64,000 nt of DNA from JBGTFE01 sp049799955. GTDB lineage: Bacteria > Acidobacteriota > Blastocatellia > Pyrinomonadales > Pyrinomonadaceae. This document shows, in pieces, positions 15,173 to 23,025 of this stretch (position 1 is its first letter; each line of letters opens with the position of its first letter). The notes beneath the pieces were generated by a model. That model was not told where the DNA came from and ran no database searches. It worked only from the letters and a program-made list of their open reading frames with translations. Both the position numbers and the translations under genes were made by a program. The stretch is from positions 57,201-121,200 of the forward strand of contig JBARIW010000029.1 of assembly GCA_049799955.1 (NCBI GenBank). Direction: 5' to 3'.

Positions 15173-16267
15173 CTATTTCGCGTCTACGCTTTTTGCTTTT
15201 CGTAAATCAATCGCGCGACCGTATTGCTTCGGCACATCGACTTCGCCGCCCAATTCCCGCGCCGCTCGGAACGGGAAATAAGGCTCGCGCAAAAACTCGC
15301 GCGCAATCATCACCGCGTCGGCTTCGCCGCTTGCCAAAATTTCCTCGGCTTGCTCCGGCTCTGTAATCAAACCGACCGCCGCCGTCGCAATTCCCGACTT
15401 TCTGCGAATTTCCGCCGCAAACGAAACCTGATAATTCGGCGCGACCGGAATTTTCGCGTTCGGAACGTTTCCTCCGGTCGAACAGTCAATTAAATCAATG
15501 CCGATTTCCTTTAAAAGCTTGCAAAACTCGACTGACTGCTCCAAATTCCAGCCGCCTTCCACCCAATCCGTCGCCGAAATCCGCACGAAAACCGGCAGAT
15601 TTTCGGGAACGACTTTGCGCACAGCTTTTGCAATTTCAAGCGGAAAACGTACGCGATTTTCAAAGCTTCCGCCGTATTCGTCCGCTCTTTTATTCGACAG
15701 AGGCGAAAGAAATTCGTGGAGAAGATAACCGTGCGCGGCGTGAATTTCGATAACTTCAAAACCCGCCTGCAAAGAGCGTTTTGCCGCTTCGACAAAATCA
15801 TTTTTTACCTTTTCAATGTCTTCGCCGGTCATCTCGCGCGGCATCGGGTAATCTTCGTCAAAGGCAAGCGCGCTCGGCGCAATAACTTGCCAGCCGCCTT
15901 CGGTTTCTTCAACTTTTTTGCCGCCGTTCCAAGGCGCGGCGGTCGAAGCTTTTCGTCCGGCGTGGGCGAGCTGAATTCCGGCAATCGCGCCCTGCGATTT
16001 AATAAATCCAGTAATTCTCGCGTAAGCTTCAATGTGCGCGTCCGACCAGATTCCCGCGTCCTGCGGCGAGATTCTGCCTTCGGGCGAAACGGCGGTCGCT
16101 TCCTGCATCACAAATCCCGCGCCGCCGACTGCGCGGCTGCCGAGATGAACCAGATGCCAGTCCGTCGGCATTCCTTCAATGCTCGAATACTGGCACATCG
16201 GCGAAACCCAGATTCGATTGCGAAATTCGATTTCGCGCAGTTTAAATTTTTCCAATAATTTACTCAT
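15173..16267 (-). CDS. Old yellow enzyme, YqjM/NamA-like NADPH ene-reductase
   Basis: The 364-residue FMN barrel begins with the OYE pattern FKLREIEFRNRIWVSPMCQYS. It contains WHLVHLGSRAVGG, GIQLAHAGRKAS and EIHAAHGYLLHEFLSPLSN with the substrate-binding His pair. The Cys in SPMCQYS near residue 25 is the redox-tuning cysteine of the YqjM class. These enzymes reduce activated double bonds of enals, quinones and nitro compounds. It overlaps functionally with the quinone reductases in the same run, pointing to electrophile detoxification. Confidence 0.93.
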   Translation of the reverse strand: MSKLLEKFKLREIEFRNRIWVSPMCQYSSIEGMPTDWHLVHLGSRAVGGAGFVMQEATAVSPEGRISPQDAGIWSDAHIEAYARITGFIKSQGAIAGIQLAHAGRKASTAAPWNGGKKVEETEGGWQVIAPSALAFDEDYPMPREMTGEDIEKVKNDFVEAAKRSLQAGFEVIEIHAAHGYLLHEFLSPLSNKRADEYGGSFENRVRFPLEIAKAVRKVVPENLPVFVRISATDWVEGGWNLEQSVEFCKLLKEIGIDLIDCSTGGNVPNAKIPVAPNYQVSFAAEIRRKSGIATAAVGLITEPEQAEEILASGEADAVMIAREFLREPYFPFRAARELGGEVDVPKQYGRAIDLRKAKSVDAK

Positions 16268-16310
16268 TTTCCCTTATTCAATAAATTATGAGTTGAAAAC
16301 AACTTTCTTT

Positions 16311-16346
16311 CGTAATTCGTAATTTTTAATTCGTAATTGAATTACG
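16311..16346. repeat. Heptamer word repeat (CGTAATT)
   Basis: Four units in exact 7-nt register, CGTAATT, CGTAATT, TTTAATT and CGTAATT (16311-16338), are followed by the inverse GAATTACG. It lies between the OYE start and the aldo/keto reductase stop. Confidence 0.9.
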
Positions 16347-17241
16347 TTTGCCCAATCCAGCTTTCGTCGGCGACTTCTTTCCAGCGTTGGCGAATTTCTT
16401 CAAATTCCTCGTCCGAAAGCTCGCCTTCGGCAACGTAACGCGCGTTTTCCTGCCAGCGATTCGGCTTGGTCGTGCCGACAATCATCGTTGAAATTCCGGG
16501 AATCGAAAGCGTAAATCTCAGCGCCGTTGCAATCGATTCGTCGAGAGATTTGTTCTGAAAATCGAATTTCAGCTTCCGAATTCTGTCCCAGTATTCGTGA
16601 TGATACGAATCCTTCGGCTTTTCCGTGTTTCTCCAGACGGCGTTGGCAATCGGGCGTTTGGCAATCACGCCCAAGCCTTTTTCGACCGCGAGCGGAATAT
16701 TCTCGTTAATCGGCGTCTGGTCGGCAATCGAAACCGAAGTTTGAAATGAATCGAAAACGTTTAATTCTATTGCGTATTTCGCGTCCTCGTTGTCGCCCGA
16801 ATAGCCGATGTATCGCGTGTAGCCTTTTTCCTGCGCGCGCTGCAAGCCTTCGATGCAGTCGCCTTGCCGAAGAATTTCCGCCGAGCAGCTATGAAGCTGC
16901 GCGATATCCAGATAATCGGTTTTCAGCGCGCGCAAACTCGTTTCAATCGTTTCCAAAATTCCTTTTTTCGACCAATCCGAGCGCGTAAAACCGTCGAGCG
17001 CGCCGCATTTCGTCAAAAGATAATATTCCTTGCGCCGTCTGCCGACCGCATTGCCGATTAATTCCTCCGAAGTCTTGTAAGCCGCCGCCGTGTCAATCAC
17101 ATTCAAGCCCGCGTCGAGCGCGGAATTGAGCAGAAGATTTACTTCTTCCTGCGTCTGGCTCGCGTTATAACCGATTTCCGCGCCGCCGAATCCGAGCACG
17201 GAAACTTCCATATCTGTTTTTCCGAATTTTCGCTTTTCCAT
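16342..17241 (-). CDS. Aldo/keto reductase
   Basis: The 299-residue barrel carries the AKR pattern: FGGAEIGYN, DTAAAYKTSEELIG (catalytic Asp and Tyr), LLTKCG (Lys) and LDIAQLHSC (His). The C-terminus has IPGISTMIVGTTKPNRWQEN for NADP binding. It reduces aldehydes or ketones with NADPH; the exact substrate cannot be told. The stop codon lies in the tail of the CGTAATT repeat. It is followed 23 bases upstream by the DUF1801 gene in the same direction. Confidence 0.93.
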   Translation of the reverse strand: MEKRKFGKTDMEVSVLGFGGAEIGYNASQTQEEVNLLLNSALDAGLNVIDTAAAYKTSEELIGNAVGRRRKEYYLLTKCGALDGFTRSDWSKKGILETIETSLRALKTDYLDIAQLHSCSAEILRQGDCIEGLQRAQEKGYTRYIGYSGDNEDAKYAIELNVFDSFQTSVSIADQTPINENIPLAVEKGLGVIAKRPIANAVWRNTEKPKDSYHHEYWDRIRKLKFDFQNKSLDESIATALRFTLSIPGISTMIVGTTKPNRWQENARYVAEGELSDEEFEEIRQRWKEVADESWIGQT

Positions 17242-17264
17242 AATTTTTAACGGTGAGCCTGCGT

Positions 17265-17675
17265 TCAGTTGCTTTTCGCTTTCTCTGCCGACACTTTAAT
17301 CAGTTTTTCAAGAACATTTTCGTCAACGTCGCTCAGTCTTTTTATATACAAACAACCCATTCCCGCCTTGTGCTTGCCGAGCTGCGACAGCAAATCCTGA
17401 TTCCAGCCTTCGCCGATGTTTAGATAAAGCGTCAGATTTTGTTTGCGCGGCGAAAATCCGATTATCAGCCATTCAAGCTCGCGCCCGGTCGAATATTTCA
17501 TCGTCCGCTTGCCGAAACCGACGATGCTGTCGCCCCACATTTTCGGCTTGGCATCGGTCGCTTTCGACATCAAATCGGCGATTTTCAGACAATCTGCGCG
17601 AACATTTTCGTTGGGAATTTTATTCAGAAAATCTTCGACGCTCGCATCGTTTTCCTTCGTTTTATTTTCAGCCAT
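17265..17675 (-). CDS. DUF1801-domain protein
   Basis: The 136-residue protein has the DUF1801/YdhG-like pattern: MWGDSIVGFGKRTMKYSTGRELEWLIIGFSP-type core and a C-terminal GKHKAGMGCLYIKRLSDVD. The structure of the family is known but its role is not. It is four bases from the glutathione peroxidase stop and 23 from the aldo/keto reductase start, so it belongs to the redox run. No catalytic residues can be named. Confidence 0.85.
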   Translation of the reverse strand: MAENKTKENDASVEDFLNKIPNENVRADCLKIADLMSKATDAKPKMWGDSIVGFGKRTMKYSTGRELEWLIIGFSPRKQNLTLYLNIGEGWNQDLLSQLGKHKAGMGCLYIKRLSDVDENVLEKLIKVSAEKAKSN

Positions 17676-17679
17676 AATT

Positions 17680-18228
17680 TTATTTCGCTAATTCTTCCTC
17701 GACTTTTTCGACTAACCTTTCGTCTTCGGCGGTTACATCAGGCGCAAAACGCGCGGCGATTTCTCCGTTTTTGCCGACGAGAAATTTCTCGAAATTCCAT
17801 AAAACTTCGCTTCCGGTCGAACGATTATGCCCGTAGCCTTTTAAGTTTTCTTCCAGCCCGCCGTCGTTTACGTCCGTTTCCGGTTTCGTCTCGGTCAGAT
17901 AATGATAAAGCTGGTGCTGGTCGTCGCCTTTGACCGAAATTTTCGAGAAAAGCGGAAATTTCACGTCGTAATTCGACGAGCAGAATTCCTGAATCTCGTC
18001 TTCAGTTCCCGGCTCCTGTCCCATAAAATTGTTTGCCGGAAATCCGAGAATTTCCAGACCTTTATCCTGATAATCGGAATAAAGTTTCTGCAAGCCTTCA
18101 TATTGCGGCGTCAAACCGCATTTCGAAGCGACGTTTACGACGAGTAAAACTTTGTCCTTGTACTCGCCCAAATTTGTCTCGCTGCCGTCAATTTTCTTAA
18201 CCGGAATGTTGTAAATTTCGTCTGCCAT
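17680..18228 (-). CDS. Glutathione peroxidase-family thiol peroxidase
   Basis: The 182-residue protein has NVASKCGLTPQYEGL with cysteine (Cys37) at the position of selenocysteine, then GFPANNFMGQEPGT with the conserved Asn-Phe and Gln, and the C-terminal WNFEKFLVGKNGE with Trp and Asn. In bacteria such Cys enzymes generally use thioredoxin rather than glutathione, which fits the two thioredoxin-like genes in this run. It reduces hydrogen or lipid peroxides in the cytoplasm. Confidence 0.95.
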   Translation of the reverse strand: MADEIYNIPVKKIDGSETNLGEYKDKVLLVVNVASKCGLTPQYEGLQKLYSDYQDKGLEILGFPANNFMGQEPGTEDEIQEFCSSNYDVKFPLFSKISVKGDDQHQLYHYLTETKPETDVNDGGLEENLKGYGHNRSTGSEVLWNFEKFLVGKNGEIAARFAPDVTAEDERLVEKVEEELAK

Positions 18229-18243
18229 AATTTTTCCTCCAAT

Positions 18244-18271
18244 TTTTGCCTTTTTACTTTTTACTTTTGCC
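18244..18271. repeat. Heptamer word repeat (TTTTGCC/TTTTTAC), one-armed
   Basis: Four units in exact 7-nt register, TTTTGCC, TTTTTAC, TTTTTAC, TTTTGCC, lie between the glutathione peroxidase start and the methyltransferase stop. No inverse arm is visible. Confidence 0.8.
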
Positions 18272-18910
18272 TTAATCTTTTTCTTTTCTAATCATCATCA
18301 AACCGTCTCGAACGGTCAGTAAAATATTGCTGACTCTTTCGTCCGCCTGAATTTTTTTGTTGAATTCGTGCAGAGCCTGCGTGTTTTCGTCTTCATTTTC
18401 CGCGTGCAAAACCTTTCCGCTCCACAAAACATTGTCGGCTAAAACAATTCCGCCAACCTTTAGTTTCGGGAAAACCAAATCGTAATAATTTTTATAATTC
18501 GGCTTGTCGGCGTCGATGAAAACCAAATCGAAAGTCTCGTTTAGAGTCGGAATTATCTGCGTTCCGTCGCCGAGATAAGCTTCGATTTTGCTGTAATACT
18601 GCGTCTGCGCCCAAAACTCTTTAGCAATCGCGTTCGTTTCTTCATTGACATCGAGCGTGATAATTTTTCCGTCATCGCTCAATCCTTCCGCCAGGCACAA
18701 AGCCGAATATCCCATATAAGTTCCGACTTCCAAAATGCGTTTCGGCTGAATTATTTTGCTTAAGCCGGAAAGCAGACGACCTTGATAAAAGCCCGAAAGC
18801 ATCGATTTATCGTCGCGCTCGCCGAAAGTTTTTTGTCTCAGTGAACGCAAAATCTCGTTTTCTTCCGAAGTAAAATTTTCCGCGTAAGTTTGTATTTCTG
18901 CTTGAATCAT
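18272..18910 (-). CDS. SAM-dependent O-methyltransferase
   Basis: The 212-residue protein matches the class I catechol/caffeoyl-CoA O-methyltransferase family: ILEVGTYMGYSALCLAEGL (SAM-binding glycine region), IITLDVNEE, LVFIDADKPNYKNYYDL (metal and SAM Asp residues) and GGIVLADNVLWSGKV. The family methylates catechols and other phenolics with a divalent metal. Next to quinone reductases and an extradiol dioxygenase this could serve catechol/quinone detoxification. That role is inferred from context. Confidence 0.92.
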   Translation of the reverse strand: MIQAEIQTYAENFTSEENEILRSLRQKTFGERDDKSMLSGFYQGRLLSGLSKIIQPKRILEVGTYMGYSALCLAEGLSDDGKIITLDVNEETNAIAKEFWAQTQYYSKIEAYLGDGTQIIPTLNETFDLVFIDADKPNYKNYYDLVFPKLKVGGIVLADNVLWSGKVLHAENEDENTQALHEFNKKIQADERVSNILLTVRDGLMMIRKEKD

Positions 18911-18914
18911 AATT

Positions 18915-19187
18915 TTAAAGTTTCGATTTTATTTTCCCCGCTGCTTCCGCTGAAGTTACGACCTGAAAATATTCAAAATCGACAATATCGCTCCAATTTG
19001 CAATCCATTCTTTCAATAAATTCTCATCATCCGTTTCCATAAGCTGAAAACATCTCTGAAAATCCGAATCAATCCAGCTCGAAACATATTTCAAACCTTC
19101 CGGCGCGAGCCTGCCCTCGTCTCGAAACCGTCGATAAACCGGCACGGCGTCTTTGTTTTTGAAATGTTCGACAACCATAAAAAGCAT
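18915..19187 (-). CDS. DUF3303-like small protein
   Basis: The 90-residue protein begins MLFMVVEHFKNKD and contains RFRDEGRLAPEGLKYVSSWID and EYFQVV, the pattern of DUF3303. These are small ferredoxin-like-fold proteins of unknown role. I place the start at the ATG at 19187, since a longer frame would begin with GTG inside the hairpin repeat. No good Shine-Dalgarno precedes it, and the ATG lies nine bases after the repeat arm. It is four bases upstream of the methyltransferase gene. Confidence 0.75.
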   Translation of the reverse strand: MLFMVVEHFKNKDAVPVYRRFRDEGRLAPEGLKYVSSWIDSDFQRCFQLMETDDENLLKEWIANWSDIVDFEYFQVVTSAEAAGKIKSKL

Positions 19188-19196
19188 ATCTTTTTT

Positions 19197-19287
19197 GCCA
19201 CGAACAAACACGAAAGTACACGAACAGGAAATAAATTTTATAATTCGGCTTTTTCTTTTTTCGCGTCTTTTCGTGTTTGTTCGTGGC
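19197..19287. repeat. Word-repeat hairpin, family B copy 2
   Basis: GCCACGAACAAACACGAAA (19197-19215) and its exact reverse complement (19269-19287) form a 19-bp perfect stem. The right-arm words repeat at 10 nt. The right arm overlaps the stop codon of the oxidoreductase at 19287. Confidence 0.93.
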
Positions 19288-20297
19288 TAAATCCTCACCA
19301 CGATTTTACCGAAATGCGAGCCGCTTTCCATATAGCGAAGCGCCTCTTTTATTTCGTCAAAAGCGAAAACCTTATCAATTTGCGGCTTCATATGATTATG
19401 AAAACAAAGCAGTTGATTCATCTGCTCGAACATCTGCCGCGAGCCGACGAAAATTCCGTGTAATTTAACCGATTTCATCAAAATCGAAACTGGGCTGATT
19501 TCGCCGCTTCCGCCCGACAGCGCGCCGATAACGGCGATGTGCCCGCCCATTTTTACCGACTTCATAGATTTCTGAATCGTTCCCGCGCCGCCGACTTCGA
19601 CAACGTGGTCAACGCCGCGTTTTTCCGTCAAATCCAAAACCGCCGCGTCCCAATCGGGCGTTTCTTTATAATTTATTAAATCGGTTGCGCCCAGACTTTT
19701 AGCTTTTTCTAATTTTTCATCGCTCGAAGACGTAATAATCGTCTGCTCGCCGTAAACGCTCGAAAATTGCAGAGCGAAAGTCGAAACTCCGCCTGTTCCC
19801 TGCAATAAAACCGTATCTTCCGACTTCAATCCGCCCGAAACGAAAAGCGCGTGATAAGCCGTTACCGCCGCGCACGGCAATGTCGCCGCTTCTTCATAAC
19901 TTAAATGGTCTGGAATTCTGACCAGACCGTTTTCGCTAAATAAGCCAAATTCGCGCAAACAGCCGTCCAAATCGCCGCCGAGCGCCGTTCGCGCTTTCTG
20001 AAACGAGATTTCGCCGTCAATCCAGCCCTGCATAAAAATCGGGCAAACACGGTCGCCGATTTTCCATTTTGTAACATCTTCGCCGACCGCGACGACGCTT
20101 CCAGCGCCGTCCGAAAGCGGCACAAGCGGCATTTTCAGCTTCGGATTATACAAGCCTTTGACCATCATTAAATCACGATAATTTAATGACGCGGCGTGAA
20201 ATTTCACTAAAACTTCCGATGCCTGCGGTTTCGGCTCGTCGCGCTCGGCAAGTGCTAAGTTTTCTATACCGAATTGCTGAATCTCGTATGCTTTCAT
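19287..20297 (-). CDS. Zinc-binding-type MDR oxidoreductase (NAD(P)-dependent)
   Basis: The 336-residue medium-chain reductase has an N-terminal GroES domain (NYRDLMMVKG, PLVPLSDGAGSVVAVG) and a Rossmann part with LLQGTGGVSTFALQF near 165. The classical catalytic Cys-His-Glu zinc triad is not obvious, so it is closer to the quinone oxidoreductase/crotonyl reductase branch. It is the second enzyme of this kind in the run. The stop codon touches the family B hairpin and its start lies next to the family C hairpin. Confidence 0.88.
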   Translation of the reverse strand: MKAYEIQQFGIENLALAERDEPKPQASEVLVKFHAASLNYRDLMMVKGLYNPKLKMPLVPLSDGAGSVVAVGEDVTKWKIGDRVCPIFMQGWIDGEISFQKARTALGGDLDGCLREFGLFSENGLVRIPDHLSYEEAATLPCAAVTAYHALFVSGGLKSEDTVLLQGTGGVSTFALQFSSVYGEQTIITSSSDEKLEKAKSLGATDLINYKETPDWDAAVLDLTEKRGVDHVVEVGGAGTIQKSMKSVKMGGHIAVIGALSGGSGEISPVSILMKSVKLHGIFVGSRQMFEQMNQLLCFHNHMKPQIDKVFAFDEIKEALRYMESGSHFGKIVVRI

Positions 20298-20314
20298 AAA
20301 TTATTAAGAATTTT

Positions 20315-20413
20315 CAGCCACAGAGAACACAGAGTACAAAGAGAAAAAATTTATCCTGTTTATCCTGTCCATCCTGTTCAGATTCTCTCTTTTCCTCTGT
20401 GTCCTCTGTGGCT
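20315..20413. repeat. Word-repeat hairpin, family C (9-nt words CCTCTGTGT and TTTATCCTG)
   Basis: Outer arms AGCCACAGAGAACACAGAG (left) and its near reverse complement (right, to 20413) flank three 9-nt words TTTATCCTG, TTTATCCTG, TCCATCCTG. The stem has a few mismatches. It fills the spacer between the oxidoreductase start and the dioxygenase stop. Confidence 0.88.
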
Positions 20414-20422
20414 AATTTTTCT

Positions 20423-21226
20423 TCACCCAATCTTCACCGATGTCATCGAAATCGAGCCTAAATCTATCGCGTCGTTGAAAATTTCGAGCGGCTCGCCTTC
20501 GGTTTTCAGCGCCAGCGCGTAAATTAAGGGCAGATAATGTTCCGCCGTCGGGATTGCGAGCGCGACATCGTTTCCCAAAGTTTCATATCTTATTAGTTTG
20601 TCGTGTTCGCCCGCCGAAATCAAATTCTTGAACTTTTCGTTTGCCGAATTCGCCCAATCATAGCTGTCCGAGGCGCGAAAATTTATCTGCCGCAGATTGT
20701 GAACCATGTTTCCGCTGCCGATAATCAAAACGCCTTTTTCGCGCAGAAAGAAAAGCTCTTTCGCCAGCTCGTAATGAAAGCTCGCAGGTTTTGTGTAATT
20801 GATGCTCAACTGCAAAACCGGAACGTCGGCGTTCGGATATAAATGTCGCAAAACCGTCCACGTTCCGTGGTCTAAGCCCCATGTTTCGTCAAGCTCGATT
20901 AATTTTTGCTTCAGATTTTCCGCAACTTCCTTCGCAATTTCGGGACTGCCCTTTGCCGCGTATTTAGCTTCGAAAAGCGCCTGCGGAAATCCGCCGAAAT
21001 CGTAAATCACACGCGGCGTCGGCATCGACGTAATACGTGTTCCGCGCGTTTCCCAGTGCGCCGAAACGACTAAAATCGCCTTCGGTTTCGGCAGATTTTC
21101 AATCGATTTCTTCCAGCCGCGAGTAAAATCGTTTTCCTCGATTCCATACATCGGATTGCCGTGTCCGATGAACAAAACGGGCATTCGATTTTCCGCCCGC
21201 GGCAGATTTTTTAATTCGTTAATCAT
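20423..21226 (-). CDS. LigB-family extradiol dioxygenase (4,5-DOPA dioxygenase-like)
   Basis: The 267-residue protein matches the DODA/YgiD family: VLFIGHGNPMYGI (metal His22), VVSAHWETRGT (His), LDHGTWTVLRHLYP (His) and IIGSGNMVHNLRQ. These are class III extradiol ring-cleavage enzymes using a divalent metal. In bacteria the true substrate is often unknown. In MhqR/YodB-type regulons of Bacillus, extradiol dioxygenases accompany nitroreductases and quinone reductases, which parallels this neighbourhood. Confidence 0.92.
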   Translation of the reverse strand: MINELKNLPRAENRMPVLFIGHGNPMYGIEENDFTRGWKKSIENLPKPKAILVVSAHWETRGTRITSMPTPRVIYDFGGFPQALFEAKYAAKGSPEIAKEVAENLKQKLIELDETWGLDHGTWTVLRHLYPNADVPVLQLSINYTKPASFHYELAKELFFLREKGVLIIGSGNMVHNLRQINFRASDSYDWANSANEKFKNLISAGEHDKLIRYETLGNDVALAIPTAEHYLPLIYALALKTEGEPLEIFNDAIDLGSISMTSVKIG

Positions 21227-21240
21227 TTTCGTAAAAATTA

Positions 21241-21335
21241 TTCACCACAGAGATAAATTAAAACAGGATAGACAGGATTTACAGGATAAAAGTTTTTCTT
21301 AAAAAATCTCTGTGTCTCCGTGTCTCTGTGGTGAA
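21241..21335. repeat. Word-repeat hairpin, family C copy 2 (8- and 9-nt words)
   Basis: TTCACCACAGAGAT (21241-21254) mirrors ATCTCTGTGG...TGAA on the right (to 21335), where TCTCTGTG, TCTCCGTG and TCTCTGTG repeat at 8 nt. The loop carries ACAGGATAG, ACAGGATTT and ACAGGATAA at 9 nt, the inverse orientation of the words at 20350-20380. Confidence 0.87.
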
Positions 21336-21340
21336 TAATT

Positions 21341-21970
21341 TTAGCCAACTTTCGCGGCTTGAGTTTTGCCCGACCATTCATCCACTAAAGTCTCAAATTC
21401 TTTCTGAATTGACTGTTCTTTATCAGACAAATACCAGCGCTGAATATTTTCCATTATCTGCGGTTTTTCCATTCCGCTTTTCCGCATCTCGAAAAAAGAA
21501 TCCATCGCAACTTGCGGGCGCGGTCCCCAGTTTCCTATTTCCTCGAAGGTTTCCGCATCGAGCGCGATAAGCTTTGGAATCGAGCGCGCTTCGAAAGTTA
21601 GATATTCGTCCATCAATTCCAAGTTTTCGTCGCGCAAAACGTAGCGCGTTTCGATATTTGCGCTCGTCGCCGCGATTTTTTCAATCGTCGGAATATTCTG
21701 CGCCGCGTCGCCGCACCAGCCTTCGGTGATAATCAGCCAAATCATTTTTCGGCTGACGTTTTGCGCCTTTTCCTTTATCGAATCGTTTAAAACAACCGTT
21801 TTTTCCAGACGATGCATTCTCTGTCGATTCAATTTCCCGTAATTAAACATTGCTTCCGACTGATTCTCGCCGGTCGTTTTGCCTTCGAGCAGAAGGTCGT
21901 CAATCAATTTTATATATTCCGCATACGTCATCGATTTTTCGACGTATGATTTTAGTTTTTCAGATTTCAT
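21341..21970 (-). CDS. Thioredoxin-fold protein (operon head)
   Basis: The 209-residue protein has a thioredoxin_9-type core after a 70-residue helical extension: LIITEGWCGDAAQNIPTIEKIA with a single active Cys in WCGDA, and RSIPKLIALD as the cis-proline loop. Lacking the second CXXC cysteine, it is a monothiol or a structural relative rather than a classic reductant. It is the first gene of the minus-strand redox run. A TGTAAC-N7-GATACA site lies five bases upstream of the ATG and resembles the palindrome before the Rrf2 gene. Confidence 0.85.
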   Translation of the reverse strand: MKSEKLKSYVEKSMTYAEYIKLIDDLLLEGKTTGENQSEAMFNYGKLNRQRMHRLEKTVVLNDSIKEKAQNVSRKMIWLIITEGWCGDAAQNIPTIEKIAATSANIETRYVLRDENLELMDEYLTFEARSIPKLIALDAETFEEIGNWGPRPQVAMDSFFEMRKSGMEKPQIMENIQRWYLSDKEQSIQKEFETLVDEWSGKTQAAKVG

Positions 21971-21975
21971 AGTTT

Positions 21976-21994
21976 TGTAACCTTTCTTGATACA
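21976..21994 (-). promoter_or_regulatory. Rrf2-type operator candidate at the operon head
   Basis: TGTAAC, seven bases, GATACA; one base off a perfect TGTAAC/GTTACA dyad. Its placement relative to the start codon (5-24 bases upstream) matches the site before the Rrf2 gene. Confidence 0.55.
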
Positions 21995-22035
21995 AATAAA
22001 AACAAAGAGCAGCGAAATTTGTGTAAATTTCCCGA

Positions 22036-22470
22036 TTAAACTGCCTGACTTTTTTCGCGCTCGACTATCTCAATTACATCCTGCAAAGTATATTTCAAAA
22101 GCTTTTCTTCAATCGCCTCGTCAATTTCCGCCTGCAATTTTTCCAGAACCGTGTGAATATTTTTCCCTATAAAACAATTCTGGTCGGGCGTATTCGGATG
22201 CATCGAAAAAACTTCGCCTTTCGTAACGGCGCGATAAACTTCCAGCAGTCCGATGTCCGAAGCCTTGCGCGTCAGGCAAGAACCGCCGCACATTCCCGTT
22301 TGCGAAACAACCAAGCCGTTTTCGTAAAGCGTCGAGAGCAGGCGGCGAATGACGACCGGATTCGTATTCACGCTTTTTGCGATGTAATCCGATTTGATGC
22401 GCTCGTCGCAGCTATTGGCAAGCATCGCCAATATATGAACTGCTATTGCGAATTGACTGTTTGCTGCCAT
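22036..22470 (-). CDS. Rrf2-family transcriptional regulator
   Basis: The 144-residue winged-helix regulator begins MAANSQFAIAVHILAML. The DNA-binding region is IKSDYIAKSVNTNPVVIRRLLSTLYENGLV and the wing is followed by LLEVYRAV. Four cysteines (Cys21, Cys61, Cys65 and one near 98 in QNCFIGKN) include CGGSC in the wing, a possible redox or electrophile switch rather than the three-Cys iron-sulfur set of IscR. I chose the ATG at 22470 over an 18-codon longer frame because it matches family N-termini and directly follows a perfect palindrome. Probably autoregulated and controlling the adjacent redox run. Confidence 0.88.
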   Translation of the reverse strand: MAANSQFAIAVHILAMLANSCDERIKSDYIAKSVNTNPVVIRRLLSTLYENGLVVSQTGMCGGSCLTRKASDIGLLEVYRAVTKGEVFSMHPNTPDQNCFIGKNIHTVLEKLQAEIDEAIEEKLLKYTLQDVIEIVEREKSQAV

Positions 22471-22473
22471 AAC

Positions 22474-22492
22474 TGTAACAAGTATAGTTACA
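22474..22492 (-). promoter_or_regulatory. Palindromic operator before the Rrf2 gene
   Basis: TGTAAC (22474-22479), seven bases, GTTACA (22487-22492) is a perfect dyad 3-22 bases upstream of the ATG, overlapping the ribosome-binding region. The symmetry is typical for dimeric Rrf2 repressors. Confidence 0.65.
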
Positions 22493-22518
22493 AATGAAAT
22501 ATTTGTCAAATGCTTCGG

Positions 22519-22615
22519 ATTCAAAATTCAAGATTCAAAATTCAAAATTGAAAGACAAAATCTTAAATCTTAAATCTTAAATCTTGAATCTTGAATCTTG
22601 ACTCTTGAATCTTAA
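22519..22615. repeat. Heptamer word-repeat hairpin (GATTCAA / ATCTTAA)
   Basis: Left arm: GATTCAA, AATTCAA, GATTCAA, AATTCAA, AATTGAA (22519-22553). Right arm: eight units in exact 7-nt register from 22560 to 22615, ATCTTAA three times, ATCTTGA three times, CTCTTGA, ATCTTAA. The stop codon of the gene at 22612 lies in the last unit. The same word family is at 45721-45804. Confidence 0.95.
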
Positions 22616-22884
22616 GCAATTCGTTTCGGCTCGTCCGAATCTTCATCAATCGGCGGGCTGTTTACGTCCGGCGGTTCTTCGACCGGCGCTGACGGCTCGC
22701 TGTCGGGCGGAAGCGGAATCGTTTCGTCTTCTCTTTCCACATCGCCGCCGCGTCTTTCGCCGTGATTCGGGCTTTCGATATCGGTCTGGTCTAATTCCTG
22801 CTCGACATCCGAATGACTTCCGAAATCATCGTTCGTTTCGGTCGAATTAACATCCGGATTCGGTATATTTTGCACGTCCTGCAT
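22612..22884 (-). CDS. Acidic, proline-rich hypothetical protein
   Basis: The 90-residue product is dominated by Asp, Glu, Pro, Ser and Asn and lacks hydrophobic segments, so it should be disordered and cytoplasmic. The start is the ATG at 22884 because AAGGAG lies 11 bases upstream; a longer frame adds MILLKGETEN across this site. No family is recognised. The stop codon sits inside the ATCTTAA heptamer array, so the extreme C-terminus (KRIA) touches the repeat. It is a single gene between the Rrf2 and GntR regulators. Confidence 0.6.
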   Translation of the reverse strand: MQDVQNIPNPDVNSTETNDDFGSHSDVEQELDQTDIESPNHGERRGGDVEREDETIPLPPDSEPSAPVEEPPDVNSPPIDEDSDEPKRIA

Positions 22885-23025
22885 ATTTTCGGTTTCTCCT
22901 TTTAATAAAATCAACAGATTTATTTTTGCAAAAATCGTGCCTGCGCGTTTATCCGATTTTTATTGAATTTTATTTTGCGAAGTGATGCAAACGAATACAG
23001 TTTTTGTATCAAATCGAAGCAAGAT

